A stretch of DNA of 64,000 bases. Source: Neoscytalidium dimidiatum. Lineage: Eukaryota; Ascomycota; Dothideomycetes; Botryosphaeriales; Botryosphaeriaceae. Below are positions 1 to 12,822 of the stretch, in pieces. Positions within the stretch are counted from its first letter, which is position 1. Each line of letters opens with the position of its first letter. The notes beneath the pieces were generated by a model. The model had not been told where the DNA came from. It saw only the letters and a list, made by a program, of their open reading frames with translations, and ran no database searches. The translations under genes were made by a program, and so were the position numbers. The stretch lies in the NCBI GenBank assembly GCA_037367355.1, contig CM074701.1:2046001-2110000 (forward strand), written 5' to 3'.

Positions 1-3000
1 TGATCCTCTACAAGCTTATCCTCATTCTCCAGTTCTCGAAGATTCCGGCCTTCAAGGATCCCGAGACTCGGCCTACTCTCCTTTCGAATACCGTCCGGTG
101 GCTGGCGCCGCACTGGGGTAAGACTGTTGCTGTTACAGCTCAGTGGAAAGACCAAGTACGGCTATGCTGCTCTGTGGTAGCTTCGCAGATCAACGAACTG
201 GGGGCGGAGGCTGCTGAGTACATTCCCAAACTTGTGGATTCGTATCTCGCTATCTCTGCCACACCCAAACCCCAAAAGCAGACGTTGTCCTTACTTTTCC
301 CATCGTCCTATCCATTCCCGTCGAAGCCGACAACGACTGATGCCGAATTTGACGAGGCGTTGGTGGAAATTCTTGGAGTTCTTGCAGCTATCACAAACCT
401 CCCGATCAACATCACCCCTGATCTACCGAAACCAGAGCTTGCCACATTTCTCTTTGACATGTTGCAGGTCTATCTGTCATTTTTGGATGGCGAAGCTTTC
501 CCGAGTTCGTGGTTAAGTGTCAATATCTATTACCACCGGGCAACGATGAAGGCTTTGGAGAAGATCTGCAGTATTCTTATCGACTCATTCCTTCCGGATC
601 CTGACGAGGCCGATGAGTTCAATACAGATCTGTGGAGGTCCTTCTTTGATGCACTGTTAAAACTTGTTGGCAGTGACGCGTTGGCGCTAGAAACCTTTCC
701 CGAGCAAAAGCGGCGCGCTGTATGGAAAATCGCTGGTGACGTTCGAGAACTCGGCGCCGAACTTCTCCGGAGGAGCTGGGAAACCATCGGATGGGAGACC
801 ACACCTGAGGATCGGAAGCAGTATGGCTTGGAGAAGATGGGCGGCTACCAAGTGCAATACGTGCCAGGTCTTGTTGCACCCATTGTGGAGCTCTGCCTGA
901 GCGTCCATCAAGGTCTACGCAGCGTCGCCATTCAGGTCTTGCAGACCATGATCATTAGCGAATGGACGCTGTCATCGGATCTGGCCCTCATACAAGCAGA
1001 GATGATCGATTGTCTCGACCGCCTATTCAAGTCCAAAGACATCACGGAAAGTATCCTTCAAAAGCTATTCATCAGCGAACTCATCGATCTTTTCGAGCCG
1101 TTGGCTCAGGATCCAGATGACCCTCTTTTCAATGCTGTGAAGGATTTGATTGGCACAATTGACGAGCTGCTCGACTTGTTGGTAGCAGTGCACGGCAGAG
1201 AGAATTCTGGTGAAATCTTTCACATCATGGACACCCTCCACTTGATGGAGTTCCTCAAAGATATGCAAAAGGAAGACATTTACATCCGATACGTACACCA
1301 GCTTGCGGATATCCAATCAGATGCTGGCAATTACACCGAGGCTGGTCTCGCATTGCGCCTCCATGCTGAGCTGTACGAGTGGGATCCCAACACCACTGTT
1401 CCTGCATTGGACGACCCACCATTCCCTGGCCAGTCGGCTTTTGAAAGGAAGGAGCAACTCTACTTCGAGATGATCAAGCAGTACGAAGAGGGCATGTCTT
1501 GGAATAACGCTCTGCAGGCCTATCATGAGCTCGCTGCGCAGTATGAGAGCAACGTCTTCGACTTCTCGAAGCTTGCACGGACGCAAAGAGCCATGGCCAC
1601 GGTTTATGAGAGCATTAACAAGGGTGATCGCCAAATTCCTCGTTACTTCCGGGTTGTCTACAAGGGGTTGGGATTTCCTGTTTCTCTAAGAGACAAGCAG
1701 TTCATCTTTGAAGGCTCGCCAACGGATAGTCGGGCCACGTTCACGGATCGCATGCAACAGCAACACCCTGCTGCTCAGATATCAAACGGTGCAGCGGAAG
1801 AGGATGTCGAAGGCCAGTATCTGCAGATCTACTCTGTCAGCGCACAAAAGGATCTGACACACCCAATTTACCAACGACCCAAGGTCGGCCAGGCCATTCG
1901 AGAGCATTACGTACTTTCGCGGCCGAACAAGTTCTCCACGACTTCCAGACGCCACGTGAGCGATACCAGCCTGAAAGAGCAGACGATTCGCAAGACAATC
2001 TATACAACTGCGGAAGCATTCCCCACTATTCTCCGGAGAAGTGAGATTGTCGCCGTGGAGCAGATTGACCTTAGTGCCGTTCAGAGCGCTCTCGAACGTA
2101 CGCTGAGAAAGACCACTGAACTTTCTCAACTGGAAAGACGCGTAACAAGCGGCGAGGATTCTGCTCTACAACAGCTCACGGAGGCTCTGATGCTATCTGT
2201 TGACTCGAACTCACCTGCTACTGTAGCGAAGTATCGCGAGCTCATCCCTCAGGCTTCCGCACGAGCTGAATCGACAGTGGACGAGGAGGATGAACCCGAA
2301 CCGCCTCAACTGACCCAGATGGAGAACGCTCTCAAGGTGGCTCTTATGGATCATGCCTTGATGGTAAAGCGCTGCCTGGCGGCATACACTCGGCCTGCTC
2401 AGCAAGCTACTGCAGCAGACCTCACATCACGTAAGTAGATCATTCGTTACTGCATTCGATTACAGCTCCAAGAACGTGATTCTGACCCCGGACAGGCTTC
2501 GAAACAACCTATGGGCCTGAGTTGGAGGCGCTGTTTGCTGGTGGGCATTCGCCGTTCATGAATTCGCAGGCTTCGTCGTGGGTCAACTCTCAGTCGCGTG
2601 CCGCCTCAACGACTCCAACGCCTCAGCAGCCGCAACTCCTAAAACAGAGTGCGACCATGCCGCTTTCTGATTCACGGACGACGCGCCAAGAGAAGAACCG
2701 TCTCAGCTTAACTTTCCTAAAGCGAAGCTCGATATCGCAGCCCCTTCTCGATGGTAAGAAGCTGAATGGGATGATTGGCGATGACATGGACCATGATGGG
2801 GATACATCGACATCACGCAGCCGAAGCAAGGACCACGGCCAGGGTGGCCTTGGACACCGGCTTAGTTTCCTGCACGGGAGTTCGACCAACGACTCGAGCG
2901 CTGCGACCAGCCAGCGTAGCATGAGCATTGAGAGACCCAAGACTAGTCGGAGCGAATCGTCACAGGGTCAGAGCATCGGGGATCGTATGACGGGTAACGT

Positions 3001-3082
3001 CAAGAAAAGGTTCTCGATGCTGAATATCGGAAAGAAGACTAGCAAGAACTTCAGGTTCGGCGAAAGTGTCGCTGAGGAGTGA
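1..3082 (+). CDS. DOCK-family Rho GTPase exchange factor, C-terminal part (5' end outside window)
   Basis: Exons 1-2430 and 2496-3082. The frame is open from base 3, so the start lies upstream; about 1004 residues are visible. The block encoded at roughly 1270-2140 matches the DHR-2 catalytic region of DOCK proteins: a helical segment with YVHQLADIQSDAGNYTEAG, then PRYFRVVYKGLGFP, then FPTILRRSEIV. In this family DHR-2 exchanges nucleotide on Rac/Cdc42/Rho5-type GTPases at membranes; the yeast counterpart is Dck1, which works with Lmo1 on Rho5. The intron (2431-2495) joins phase 1 and restores the frame. The second exon encodes a Ser/Thr/Arg-rich tail of about 190 residues, probably disordered and possibly phosphorylated. 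Family assignment is firm; the exact orthologue and GTPase partner are inferred. Confidence 0.88.
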
Positions 3083-3786
3083 GCGATGCAAGAATTGTGC
3101 CTGCATCGACCTCCGTTTTCTAGCACTGCATTCGGTTCTGTTTTGCGTATGACTTGCCTAATAACTTTTTCCTTTTTTTAACGCGCCCGCGGCTGCAGAT
3201 TCTCATAAATATGGTAGGGAAAGGACGGCAGGTGGTCGGTTGTGGGGTACACGGTGGGCTGCTGGCTGGTTAGTCGGTCTGGGAAGATTTTAAGCGAATG
3301 AGGAACTATCCAGCACATGGGTCGGTCTGGCAAGGTCTTTTTTTCGATTTGGCATATCTGGTTGCGTGCGCCTCGCGCTCCTTTCTCCATGGCTTTCTTT
3401 GGCTCTATTTCTTCATTTTCCGCTCTATACTCTTGAAGTTTGCGAAGAGTTTCCCGTTTTCCCTTTTCCCGTCGTTTCGACCTCCTCAATCACTGCCGAG
3501 CGGACCCTCAAGAATCTCGGTTTTTCCTTTCTCTTTTGTACAAAGCGTGTGTAAAGAATGGGCTTCGGATTTTGGGGCCGACGCCGGAGGGGAATGGGGC
3601 CTCGAACACTTGGATCTTGTAGCTATACCCATGTCTTTTCTTCTTGTCAAAAAGTCGCTTTGAAATATCTCATTTGCGGGGCTGGATCATGCACAATGTT
3701 AGACATCTGTCCTTTTCATTTTGCCGGCGAGAAAAAAAACCCCCCAAAGATCTGATTCAAGTGTTACCCCTCTTTCCGTCCTTTTC
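3083..3786. other. Intergenic / 3' UTR of the DOCK gene
   Basis: Pyrimidine-rich on the + strand with several T runs and no ORF with protein-like character. Probably 3' UTR plus spacer. Confidence 0.5.
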
Positions 3787-4160
3787 CTATGAATCCGTCT
3801 GTGTGCTTGTCGACGTTGGCTGCTGGGAGATTGTGTCGAAGGGTGCGGTATTGCCACAGTATCGGGTGCTCAGATCCCTGGTAGGCTCACCGCTTGCTGA
3901 GTCTGGTGCCGTGTAGCGTCGCTGTCTAACCACAGTCGGTGGAGGCTGCAGCTCAGGGCTGACCATCTGCACATAAGCCATAGGGCGGCGCATCTTATGC
4001 TGGACAAGCTTTTCAGCTCGGACATACAACTGGACAATGTTGGACTTGGCTTCAGCCATGTCCCACCAAGGTGGCTGCATGCTGGACGCGGGGGCCCTTC
4101 GGAGGAATACAGTGAAGATACGACCCTGTCTCACAATACGGACGGATTCGATCTGAGACC
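3787..4160 (-). CDS. Possible terminal exon of an unrecognised gene
   Basis: Minus-strand open frame with balanced, protein-like composition, including IVRQGRIFTVFLRRAP and QPPWWDMAEAKSNIVQLYV, then a low-complexity Ser/Thr/Gln tail. A plausible 3' splice site (GCATTAG with a CTGAT branch-like motif) lies just upstream at about 4161, so this could be a last exon. I could not find a convincing upstream exon or donor, and I do not recognise the family. It may be a real gene's last exon, a relic, or chance. Confidence 0.25.
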
Positions 4161-6789
4161 CTAATGCTGATCAATCAGTAACAGGCGATAAGCGCCCCTT
4201 CCCGAAGCAGGGAGCAAATGGCCAACGCCGCACAGCCCGTAAGCTGACGAACAGCTAAACTTCTTTGGGGAGTCGCTGTGCGATTTGCAGTGATGATCGC
4301 AGGGAGCGGCGCGGGGCCTGTGACACAGCGCTGTGGGAGATGGGCTTCAGACTGACGATGCGGGGTGGATAAATCCTACCCCCTCTACTGTCAATTAGTT
4401 CGAGGATTCGTTCCTCTGCATGCCAATCTACCCAGAGCGTCGTTCAAACCACGAGGCAAAACTCTCATTCGCGTAAAGCTCATCCGAAGGGTCTTGACCT
4501 TGGCCGGTGAGGCCACTTATCCACTAGCAATCCGAAGCCGCAGAAACCACCATGGGGTCATTTTCTAACCTCCACTTCATAGCTGACTAAACCCTCAAGG
4601 CAACCTTGACGAAGGGAGGACAATCACAGCAAGAAAGGCTCTCCCGAACGGCCAAACCATCCGTCTTATCGAGGCCGCGCACGCTGTGCCCCTTCATCAT
4701 CGAACCCAGCTCCCTGCAAAGCAGGCAGAAACCGAAATCGAAAATTGCAGCTACACGATGTCGTCTTTGAGCAATGCCGAAGCCTGGGCTCTCTTCAAGA
4801 GATTTCTCTTCCCATAAACATCCGCAGCGGCACCTCCTTCTTCCCGCCACTTGCCTCTGCTTTAAATGCGGACACGATTCCTGCGAACATCATGTTCAAC
4901 GCATTTCCAGCCACGCTCCTCCACCCCCGGTGGGCGTGTATGGATCGAGTCTACTCTGTTGATGATTGTGACAGTGGCGAGCGTATTGGTGGCGGGGAGG
5001 CCGACTTTTATGGAGGGTTTATGTTAGTAAGAGTGGTCGTGACGGGCTTCAGTGGTAGAGCGCAAGGTCCTGTGAAAGTGCAGAGAATCAGAGACTGATG
5101 AGATTTTACAAGAGTATGGAAAGGCGAGGTGCCGAATGTCTTTTCTTCGGGTCTTCTAGGGCAAGAGGAAGAGGAAGAGAAAGCAGAAAGTAGCGTAAAG
5201 AGGGGAAACAAATTATCGGATGAGTATCAAGACAGGAGGGGCACAGGCGAAGGTCGTGACTGAGTTCTTTTCCCATTTTGCCTTGTTTTGCTTCTCGCCT
5301 GCTGAAAGTTACTGGCGTGGGGCACGGCCGACGGAAAATACGAATCTTCGCTGATTGAGGCCTCAATTTCCCTCCATGATGGGTGGCTGTTGCACCGGGC
5401 TCATCACAGGGGCTCATTGACTCTTATTAGCAGTGCAAACGTCCATCGCGACCAAGGGGAATCAGTAGGCTTGCAGGAACTCTGAGCATGACTATTGTCA
5501 GAGGAGGAGTTCCTTCTCAAGGCCTACTTTGGCGGACATGGACTCGAGGTTGGGACTCTGAAGCACTCGGAAGGGGTATAGACCGTGTTTCCAAGACTAA
5601 GATGGTGGTTTGGGAATTGGTGAGTAAGAAAGTGCAAGTGATAAAGGTGCAAGTACTTCTCGTAGAGCTCTCCCTGCAGAGGTTGGAGTGTTGAAAACAT
5701 GAATCCAGCCGAGTTTATTCTAACCAAGGACAACCAGGATAGTAGCGAGACTGCGTATGGCTGAGGATGTTGAGATACTGGTTGAAGGCATTTGACATCC
5801 TCCAGGCCATAATTCGACTCCGGAAGTGGTGCGGGATTGATTCTACCGCGGCATCCGTGGCCGTGAAAATGGCTTCCAGGAACTAAACCGAATAGCGCAG
5901 GACGATTTGTATCTCACGATCGTCAAAGTACCCATGGATGAGGACATGGCGAAGGCCCAAGCGCAACTCCGCAAGCTCGAGGCCCAGACTTGGACCGGCC
6001 TAAGTGAGCTTCCAGGCTGATGGCAAAATTCGAAGAGCCTCGCCTGCCCGATGCTAGCCGAGTCGATCACTAAATAAGCATGGCTCATGGGTGCGTTGGG
6101 GGAGGGTGTAGCTTCTGGATTTGGAGATTCGATAGAAGAGTTGACGGAACAAATACGGGCGGGCGCTACTGGGTCAGGCAGCGGAAAATAAAGGCTGAGA
6201 TCTGGCGGATTGGATTACTCGCTGACTTGGGCCAAGGGCTGGGCGTGACGTGAGCTAGAGCGGAGCGAGTAGGTGGATGGTGGTGAGACAGCTTGGCGGG
6301 CGGCATCACCTGCCTAACCGGTTTAAGAGTCGCATACAACCCGCAGTATATCTGCCCACGCGGGGATGCTGCCTCCAACACCCCCAACCTCTCACATTGC
6401 TGCGTCCGCACTGCCACAGCATGCATTCACGTCATGCCGACTCAGCGCCGGTCGTACGCCTTTGCCAACTCCCCTGCTCCTGCTAAAGCGCGGGTCGGCC
6501 TTGGCTCCTCGTAGGCGCACCATTGACTCTGCCGACCGCCTCACCCTACGCTCCTGCCTATCTCTTGTTCCTGAATTGCCATGCTTCCTCCCGCTGCACT
6601 CACCTGCCCGTTCTCCGCATCACGAGCGAACATGGCTTCTCCTTGGCGCTTCTTCGCAGCCCGATAACAGGAAACCCGCATATATAAGGCTGCGGCTCTC
6701 GAGCAGAACTCTTCTGTCCCTCTCCCCCGCACCGCTAGCTGTCCCTCAACCGCCACAGCTACCTTCCTCCTCATTTTCTCTGCCAGCAG
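4161..6789. other. Intergenic, gene-poor
   Basis: No complete gene seen. A broken protein-like frame lies at 5841-6177 (see findings). The last 200 bases are the promoter of the carboxypeptidase gene. Confidence 0.5.
6681..6688 (+). promoter_or_regulatory. TATA box of carboxypeptidase gene
   Basis: TATATAAG about 109 bases before the start codon at 6790, in an otherwise GC-rich promoter. It fits the strongly regulated expression usual for secreted protease genes. Confidence 0.55.
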
Positions 6790-8472
6790 ATGAAGCTTCT
6801 TCTCCCCGCCGTTCTCCTCGGCCAGCTGGCCGCCGCCTCGCCCATCTCAACAGCCTCTACGGTTGCTGAGGAGGCCAGTGAGAAATTCAACTACGATGGC
6901 TACAAGGTCCTCCGCGTCGCTTATAGCGAGTACGAGAAGAACCCGGAGGCCGTTGCCGCTCTCGGCGAGCAGCTGAGCGACGAGCCCGCCCAATTCGGCT
7001 ACGTCGATCTCCTCGTCGCGCCGGAGAAGAACAGCGAGGTCGAGAGCCTTGCTATCGAGGCTCAGGTCATCCAAGACGACCTCGGTGCCGCCATCAAGCA
7101 GGAGGAGGAGGAGACTGTCGAATACCGAGGTGAGCAATCGTTCCTACCGGGGACCAACCGTTTTTTTTTTTCCCCTGCCCGGAACGAGCGCCAAGCACGT
7201 GCCATTTTTGTTTTGGTGATTTATCTGTTTCAAAACCGCCTCTCTGACGCATGAGCTGGACTAGCTGGCGCCGTTCCGTCCGACACTTGGTTCGACAGCT
7301 ACCATTCGTACGCCGACCACTTGGCGTTCCTGAATGATCTGGTCTCCGTCCGCCCCAACAACGCGGAGATCGTGTATGCGGGAACCTCATACCAGGGCCG
7401 CAACATCACCGGTATCCACTTCTGGGGCAGTGGCGGCAAGAACACGAAGCCCGCTGTCATCTTCCACGGAACTGTCCACGCGCGTGAGTGGATTACGACG
7501 ACTGTGAGGAATATTTCTCTAAAATATTTTCACCTCCCCCTTCTTCCTCGTTGATGCCGAGAGTCTATCTGGAACAGCATTACTAACCGTCCCACAGACT
7601 ACTGAGTACGTTGGATACCAGCTCATTACCAAGTACGATACGGATGCCACTATTAAGTCGTACGTCGACAAATACGACTTCTACATCTTCCCAGTTGTCA
7701 ACCCGGATGGTACATTCACTGTTGCTCGTGAGAAAAACATGTAAATTAACATATATTGCAGGCTTCGTCTACACGCAAACGAACACGCGTCTGTGGCGCA
7801 AGAACAGGCAGCCCGTCTCCGGCAACAGCTGCATTGGCACGGACATCAACCGCAACTGGGCCACCGGCTGGAACGTCGCCGGCGGCTCTTCCACCAACCC
7901 CTGTGACGAGACCTTCAGAGGTATGTCCGAGAGCTGTTCCTGCCCTTTTGATCATGCCCCGGATTTGTCTAATCGAATGTAAAGGTACCGCCGCTCTCAG
8001 CGCCCCTGAGACCACCGGCCTCGCCGCCTTCTCCCGCACCATCCGCGACCGCCAGGGCGTCAAGCTGTACATGGACTGGCACTCGTACTCGCAGCTGTGG
8101 ATGAGCCCCTACGGCTACACCTGCGACTCGCTCCCCTCCACCAACTCCGAGCTGCAGCGCATCAGCGCCGGCGCCGTGGCCGCCATCGAGGCCGTCTACG
8201 GCACGCAATTGTGAGCATCCTCCTTCCATCTTGCTAGACTTGATACGCTGACACAGAATTCCAGCGAGTACGGTCCCGTCTGCCAGACCATCTACCAGGC
8301 ATCGGGCAGCTCGGTCGACTATGCGCAGGACGTCGTGCGCTCGCAGTACACGTTTACGCCGGAGCTGCGTGACACCGGCCGCTATGGCTTCGTGCTGCCG
8401 GCGAACCAGATCCGGCCCACCGGCGAGGAGATGTGGGCCGGTATTAACTACGTTTTGGCTAACATGAGCTAG
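6790..8472 (+). CDS. Secreted M14A zinc metallocarboxypeptidase
   Basis: Six exons: 6790-7129, 7265-7503, 7598-7709, 7762-7920, 7985-8210, 8265-8472; 427 residues. It begins with a signal peptide ([18 protein letters not shown]), followed by an activation propeptide (about residues 20-110) and the carboxypeptidase A fold. Zinc ligands are visible: His185 and Glu188 in HAREW and His316 in MDWHSYS; the catalytic Glu is Glu392 in FTPELRD. Substrate-binding NPDG and NRNW motifs are present. The enzyme should be secreted as a zymogen and remove C-terminal residues from peptides. Length and propeptide match fungal MCPA-type enzymes. All five introns preserve the frame. The exon 2/3 junction gives an unusual run of five Thr directly after HAREWI, so that splice site is the least certain. 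Confidence 0.9.
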
Positions 8473-10067
8473 ACGGTAGAAGGGTAGGAGAAGTGCGGTG
8501 GAACTGTGGGAGATTGCGAGTTGGGACGCGGCCTGCTTAATTCATAGCTTGGTCAAAAATTGAATACGTTGACTTACTAATAGCCTCGACAGTCGTGCAA
8601 TGAGACATTGAGCTTTGAACACATCATTAGGCTGAAGTGTCAGTGAGGATGATTAACGGTTAGGAACGAGGTCTGCTTTCTCATGCAGCAGAGGCTCCCA
8701 TCGACGCGACTAACTCACCGCAACGTAGGGACGGCGCGTTGTGAACATGCCGTATTCAATAGAAGAAGCTGGGAGAAGCATCGCTCCGAGCAGCTCTGCC
8801 AAAAAAAAAAAAAAACATATTGACTTCAGTTGACCTTGCCCCGCGCTACCATATCCGCATTCATTCCCCAAAACTCGATGCGGACCCCTCGCACGACAAG
8901 CGTGCTGCTGTTTACAGAGCCTCCGACACGTGCACTTTCTTTTGGGCGGCTCGGCCCGCATGGCATCGTCAGGGGCATGCAGAAGTCTAGGATCGATCGG
9001 GGAACATGTGCAATGATGCACTGTGCCGCACTGCGGCAGACATCGGATTCGACTCGCCCGCTCCAGCAGGATCACCAACTTGATAGACAAAGAGCAAGAA
9101 AAAAGGGGTGATTGGACATGTATGTCTTCACGTGCGGCTCCTGTCTCCTAGTTACGTCCTCGGTTTTTTTTTTTTTCATTTTTCTTTTTCAGAGATCGTA
9201 TCATCCAAATGAAGGTCGTCAGCGGACGGTAAGGCGGCCTCGTTCGTGCACGATCTTTCCGGTTCTGTAGCCTCACGTATAGATCTCTCCCATACCGTGA
9301 CTGGGGAAGAAGTGAAAAGGAAGGAATTGCCAGATCTACGCTGTCATTTCAAGAGTTCGAAACTGCGAAGTCGTCGGTGTGTTGAGGCTGGCGGCGAAGC
9401 TGTTTGTCGTACAAGGCTTGCGGTCACGACGCGCCACAGACTTATGCAATGGGCCGAGATGAAACAACAGATTGCAATCTTAGGCGAGCTCATTGGCGAA
9501 ATATGGATGAACAACGTTCTTCATGCCCTGGATGTTGTATAGGGAAAGGGAAATCGGCGGTGCAGATTCACATGAAGGCTGAGCTGTGATCGTTTTCTTT
9601 GGGGGGTTTGCTGTCGAGTCTACCATAACTAAACTCACCTGCAGGACATGGAAGATCTCAGACATGTGATTGAGTGGTGAGTAAGCGAGAATAAGCTGAT
9701 GACTGCATGGCTACTGCGTGGTGGCTGAGCATCAGCTTATGCCGATCTCTCATGATCAGTGCAGGGGTCTGCTCGATCTATATTCCACGATTGGAAGGCT
9801 GCAGAGTGAGATTCTGGACCTTTGGCGCCAGATACGATGGGGATGACACCCGTGAGAAATGATCTCAATTTTTCCGGGATGTGATTCGTTACGGCGACAG
9901 GCTCCATCTTTGCATTTATTATAACCTCCTGATTTGTATTCGGCTTGTAGCCGCGTGTATCATCACCTGGCCTAAGGGCCCTAAGTCATCCGCTGTCCGG
10001 AATTCAAGGCACTTAAGCTTAGGCTCAGCTCGCTACCTCGTCACCTGCCGTGGCATGTTCCTGGCGC
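8473..10067. other. Intergenic region between convergent genes
   Basis: Contains an A13 run near 8802 and a T12 run near 9164. ORFs are short and without recognisable content. No RNA gene seen. Confidence 0.5.
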
Positions 10068-11135
10068 TTAAAAGATGCCGGGGAGTATGACAAATCTCTT
10101 GCGCTTGTACTGGGCGCCGAATTCCTTCCTGTATCTCCGCTCTTTCTTCGCAGCCCAAAGAGCCATCTGCACGGTCGCGACGACAACGAACAAAGCGGTG
10201 GAGAAGAAGCCGCTCTTGCCGATGAGCGAGTTGACTACCCAGACGCCGACCCATGAGATGACTTCGAAGAGGTAGTTCGGGCAAGTGACCCAGTTAAAGC
10301 CAAGACCCTTCGGGATACCACGGGCCTGGGGGTTGTCAGCCGGTCTCAGACCGCGCAGGACCAAGTGTGCGTTGAGGTTGCCGAGCTCGCCGATCAGGAA
10401 CAAGGCAATCGCAGCGTATACGGCCAGGGGGTTGGAGTCGATTTCGGTCTTAGAAGGGCCGTAGGCGAAGACTGCCAAGTTCAGACCGGACAGCAGCCAG
10501 TAGTGACCAGAGTTCTTGAAGATATTGAAGGCAGGCATCGTGGCGTTGGAGAAGCGGTGCACGAACAGAGTCTCCAGCTCGCGCTTCAAGAAGTGGATGG
10601 TGACCATGGCAAGCGAGAGCTTCTGCAAGGAGGTAGGCTCCGGCAGAGCGGTGGGCGAAAGCGAAGGGTAAGGGTAGAGATAAGGGCGCAGGTAGTAGAT
10701 CAGCGGGTGAATGAGCAAGGGCCCAGCGTATTCGACAAGGAAGACGGTTCGCCATGCGATTTGGGGGCCTATCGGAACGAAGTCGTCAGCGGATGAAGGA
10801 TTGGAGTGCTAAGAGGAACGGCGGCCAAACCAAGATCCTTGACGGTAACGACGCTCTTCTGGCGCAGGCCGGTGTCTTGGACCAGAGTCCTGGTCGAGTT
10901 GGGGACGACAGAACCATCGCTGCCCTTGGCGATGCGCAGACGGTGGACGGAAGAGCCGGAGGCGGCGGCAATGCGCTTGTAGAGCTCAGCAGTGGAGTCG
11001 GACAGGGCAACAGTGGTCTCGGCGGGCAGCTTCTTGATGGGCTTGCCTGGGGCATTGGGTCAGCAGAACACCAAAGGGAAGAGGGCGAGGAGAGGTACCT
11101 CGCGGCTGCACGACGAGAGTAACGGGCTCAGCCAT
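10068..11135 (-). CDS. TSC13: Very-long-chain trans-2-enoyl-CoA reductase (Tsc13/TECR type)
   Basis: Exons (minus strand) 11135-11099, 11046-10831, 10768-10068; 317 residues. It catalyses the last, NADPH-dependent reduction of the ER fatty-acid elongation cycle, feeding sphingolipid synthesis. The N-terminal ~85 residues form the ubiquitin-like cytosolic domain of this family. The rest is the membrane steroid-5-alpha-reductase domain, with a conserved end: HLVLRGLRP, GFNWVTCPNYLFE, and the basic C-terminus KERRYRKEFGAQYKRKRF. Length equals typical fungal Tsc13 (about 310). Both introns are short and keep the frame. It is transcribed divergently from the Ppo gene. Confidence 0.93.
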
Positions 11136-12822
11136 GATTGCGGTGGTGATGGCGGGGTGAGGTGTTGGAGGAGCTCAACGGATTTTTGAGCGTCGCGCTC
11201 AGGTGCAGCAAGTCGGCGGGAAACGCGCCCAAGCTCCGAGGCCGGCAGTCGACAGTGCTGCTGCTGCCCTGCAGCGGACAGCCGAGCGCCGGCCGACTAG
11301 GGCCTGGGCCTGGCCCTGTCCCTGGCCCTGGCCCTGGCCCTGGCCCTACGTAGTAAGTACCGGCTACCCTTTCCACCTGCTCCTGCTCCTGCTCGGTGGG
11401 TTAAGTTCCATTTGGGGCATTTAAGGCTGCGCTGCGCCCTGGCGCGTGCCGTACTTGGGCTGCCGGCGACCTGCACCACCACACGAGATGTTCTGCCGCC
11501 GTCCCTCAGCAATCCGGGTGACGTGCAGCATGAATGGATCCGCCCCTCCCCCTCCTCACCGCTCGCCGTTCGACGTTTGGCGCACTTGCTGTGACGCAAG
11601 CAGCAAGCAGCAAGCAGCAACTGGCAGGCCAGCCATCAGCCTCGGCACATGGACGTGTGGGTGCTGGCACCTGGAGCTCGCCTGGGGCAGCCGGCGCTGT
11701 GTTCCCTGGCTCCTACGTACGTGTAAGCTCAGCTCCCGCGCAGACCGCCCGCAATCCCCCGCCAGCCAATGCCTGTCCGCCGATTGAGGCCCAAGAAGAG
11801 CTCGCCGCCGCCGCCCTCCTCAGCCTTGCGACGTTGGTGCAAGGCTGCACGTGTGGCAACCCTCGTTCCGCGCCCTGGCTTCCGCGCCCGCGCTCCTCTG
11901 GTGCTCTGGCGTCCGGCAGATGTGCCTGTTTGCGGACGGCCTGCCCCACAGCAGCTGAGCTTTTCTGCGCCGCGCGGTCAGGCAACGCTGTGCATGCCGA
12001 GTCTCAGCCCCAGGCCGCCGCCGCCTTCCCTGCGCATGCCATGAGGGACGGAGGCACGGAGGGACGGGTACAGGTAAATCAGCGCGGGGCCCATTGGCTC
12101 GCATCCCTGCTGCCCGGCCCCCTGCTGCTGGCCGTCGAAATCGCCTTCGTCCGGCTCCTTGCCCAACTGGGCCCAACTCACTCGCTGACCTCCTCGACTT
12201 ACATCGTCGAGAATGCACTCAGCCGCACATGCCTAGCTGCCAGCGCGGGCGGCCTCCACCACGCACGCTCCCCCACCCGCCCGCCTCTCTCTCTCCACTG
12301 CTTTCCACTGCCTTCCTCCATATCATTAGTGAGACACACCCGACCACGTGTGTTGCTGTAATTGCTTGAGCGTTCTTGTGTGTTTTTTTTTTTTTTTTCC
12401 CTGCGCGGTGGTCTTATACTCCAGCTACTGTTGCCCGCGCCTGCAACACCACTTTCCACCCTTCCCTTAATTGATACCCCCGCAGAAGGTAAGACCTCTC
12501 CCGCTGCGTCGTACGAACCAATGCTCCTGCGTGCCTCGCTTCTGCCGCTTGTGCTGTCGCCCCGAGCATATCTCCACTTGTCTTACCGGGCCACCCGCCT
12601 CCCTGCTGCTCTCGTGTCATGGAAGCTGCCCGTCCCCCGAAAGAGCTCCATGCCGCCATCACCATGGGCCGCCAGCGTCACCCGTTGTCCTCGCCAATGC
12701 CCTAACCCGCTTTGAGCCGAATCCCTTTATTCCATCCCCCCGCGTCCTTTTCTTTGATCCACCTCTCCTCCCCGAGCGAGATCTTGCACCTAACGAGAGG
12801 AAACAGTCTACAGACAACCGCA
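11136..12822. other. Divergent promoter region between TSC13 and the Ppo gene
   Basis: GC- and CT-rich 1.7 kb spacer. It carries the CCTGGC minisatellite, a short AGCAAGC tandem repeat (about 11595-11620) and a T15 tract (about 12383-12398). Long open frames here (for example 11534-12361 +) reflect absence of AT-rich stops rather than coding. Confidence 0.6.
11301..11349. repeat. GC-rich hexamer minisatellite (CCTGGC)n
   Basis: About seven imperfect units of CCTGGC/CCTGTC in the spacer about 170 bases upstream of the TSC13 start. Confidence 0.8.

Noticed and set aside
5036..5060. A-box-like TGGTAGAGC suggesting a tRNA on the + strand
   Set aside because: No B-box or cloverleaf follows within 80 bases.
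11534..12361. 275-codon + frame in the TSC13/Ppo spacer
   Set aside because: Low-complexity Ala/Pro/Ser composition, overlapping long frames on both strands and no domain. Explained by high GC.
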